Shown piece by piece: positions 6,687 to 7,286 of a DNA stretch of 7,286 nucleotides. Source of the DNA: Novosphingobium sp. Lineage in GTDB: Bacteria > Pseudomonadota > Alphaproteobacteria > Sphingomonadales > Sphingomonadaceae. Numbering within the stretch: position 1 is the stretch's first letter; each line of letters begins with the position of its first letter. Location: positions 1 to 7,286 of the forward strand of contig JADYXV010000202.1 of assembly GCA_020853995.1 (NCBI GenBank), given 5' to 3'. The notes beneath the pieces are model-generated. The model saw nothing but the letters and a program-made list of their open reading frames with translations. It ran no database searches and was not told where the DNA came from. The position numbers were made by a program, and so were the translations under genes.

Positions 6687-7050
6687 CAGGGCAGAGCTCG
6701 GAGACCGGGGTGATTGTGAAATCAACGCCGGGCATGCAGCGGCGACAGGGGTATAGCCGCGGGCTCTCCACGGTGACAGTGCCGTATACTGTCTGGATCG
6801 TTCTGGTCGAATAGTCCTTGATCGGCCGCGTTCCACCACACCCCTGGCAATGACGTCGGAACAGAACATAGAGGGCGCACTGCTGCTCGACGATGTGCCG
6901 CTGAAGCGAGGCCATTATTGCTTTGCCTTCCTTGATCGACAGGCCGAGGTTACCGGCGATCAAATCATCAAGGCTCCTGTCGATCTCAAACTCGAACCGG
7001 GGGCCTGGCGTGATTTCGTCCGAACCCTCAATACTGATTTTCTAGCGCAT
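6676..7050 (-). pseudogene. ISKra4-family transposase, N-terminal remnant with nonsense codon 3
   Basis: The minus strand encodes the first 125 or so codons of a transposase resembling the ISKra4 family. After the early part come IAGNLGLSIKEGKAIMASLQ, HIVEQQCALYVLFRRHC, a zinc-finger-like CQGCGGTRPIKDYSTRTI, the TVYGTVTVESPRLYPCRRC block and SELCPDRAT, in family order. The natural start is probably ATG at 7048-7050, because AAAGGAG lies 7 bases before it, but codon 3 is TAG (7042-7044) where relatives, as I recall them, have Trp (MRWKI); one base change makes TGG into TAG. Similarity stops after DRAT near 6676, where relatives continue with the rest of the protein, and the araC fragment follows. 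The catalytic region is therefore absent. The remaining frame from 6963 could only start at a TTG. This is a dead element fragment, not a functional transposase. Confidence 0.8.
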
Positions 7051-7184
7051 CCTGCCTCTCCTTTGCCAAGACTGGTAGAGAGTAGAGCCCGCTTCGGCAA
7101 ACAATGCACCCCAGAGAATTGAAAGGTCTCAAGCCGCCCCATTGATTTTGTTGACCTTCGCATACCGCATTTAAGGGGTCATCC
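7051..7184. other. Non-coding junction between two IS remnants
   Basis: This stretch probably holds the upstream end of the ISKra4-family element next to its transposase start, including the AAAGGAG site on the minus strand just beyond 7057, and the outer end of the ISL3-family element. I could not fix either terminal repeat because the partner ends are not in the window. The GGGGTCATCCTCA run at about 7175-7187 is a candidate for the ISL3 end, since it lies directly after that transposase's stop. I see no gene or RNA here. Confidence 0.4.
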
Positions 7185-7286
7185 TCAATTTGTGTGGTGC
7201 AGAGGGAGCATTCGGGCCCTGAGCAAGTTCGGGCCGGCTCGCCCATACATCGCGCGCTTCAAGGTCTTCAATCGGTTGATCTGGCC
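7185..7286 (-). CDS. ISL3-family transposase, C-terminal end, cut by window edge
   Basis: The last 33 codons and a TGA (7185-7187) of a minus-strand gene enter from the right edge. The peptide reads GQINRLKTLKRAMYGRAG then PNLLRARMLPLHHTN and stop. The G-Q-x-N-R-L-K-x-x-K-R-x-M-Y-G-R-A block followed by LL.AR is the well-conserved C-terminus of ISL3-family DDE transposases. The body of the gene, including the catalytic acidic residues, lies outside the window, so whether the element is complete is unknown. The short space between its stop and the ISKra4 remnant is consistent with an IS end. Confidence 0.75.
   Translation of the reverse strand, partial: GQINRLKTLKRAMYGRAGPNLLRARMLPLHHTN

Noticed and set aside
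6850..7122. Plus-strand open frame of 90 codons opposite the ISKra4 remnant
   Set aside because: It is the complement of the transposase N-terminus and has no recognisable features.
7028..7246. Minus-strand open frame of 72 codons spanning the two IS remnants
   Set aside because: It crosses the end of the ISL3 transposase and the IS junction in a different frame; no recognisable protein.
1..7286. CRISPR array, tRNA, rRNA, toxin-antitoxin or phage-defence genes
   Set aside because: I saw no regularly spaced repeats, no tRNA-like cloverleaf and no protein of such families; nearly all of the window is accounted for by hut genes and IS remnants.

Overview
The window is a histidine-utilisation (hut) locus from a GC-rich proteobacterium. 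The gene set (HutF plus HutG, HutD, a GntR-type HutC) and the overall protein character fit an alphaproteobacterium, probably Rhodobacterales-like. That placement is inference from gene content, not from a marker gene.

Region 1 (positions 1-3675, minus strand) is a tightly packed operon read right to left: hutI, hutH, hutG, hutU. hutU runs off the left edge after 38 codons. Each gene overlaps the next (4 bp, 4 bp, 8 bp), so translation is probably coupled. hutI starts with GTG and hutH with TTG. Region 2 (3676-3757) is a short divergent control region between hutI and hutF with a near-perfect 16-bp palindrome and a second degenerate copy. Region 3 (3758-5116, plus) is hutF. Region 4 (5123-5662, minus) is hutD, which converges on hutF with only 6 bp between the stop codons. 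Region 5 (5663-5736) separates hutD from hutC and carries another copy of the palindrome. Region 6 (5737-6447, plus) is hutC, the expected repressor. Region 7 (6441-7286) is mobile-element debris: the C-terminal part of an AraC-type regulator, the N-terminal part of an ISKra4-family transposase with a nonsense codon at position 3, and the last 33 codons of an ISL3-family transposase that enters from the right edge.

Together the genes encode the five-step histidine route. HutH converts histidine to urocanate, HutU makes imidazolonepropionate, HutI makes N-formimino-glutamate, HutF deaminates it to N-formylglutamate, and HutG releases glutamate and formate. HutC probably represses the divergent hutIHGU/hutF promoters and its own, with urocanate as the inducer in characterised relatives. 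HutD is thought to temper hut expression or flux. No uptake transporter is visible inside the window.

I looked for a previously undescribed system and did not find one. The most useful non-routine observations are the shared operator pattern, the antisense hutD placed between hutF and hutC, and the chimeric araC/ISKra4 scar.
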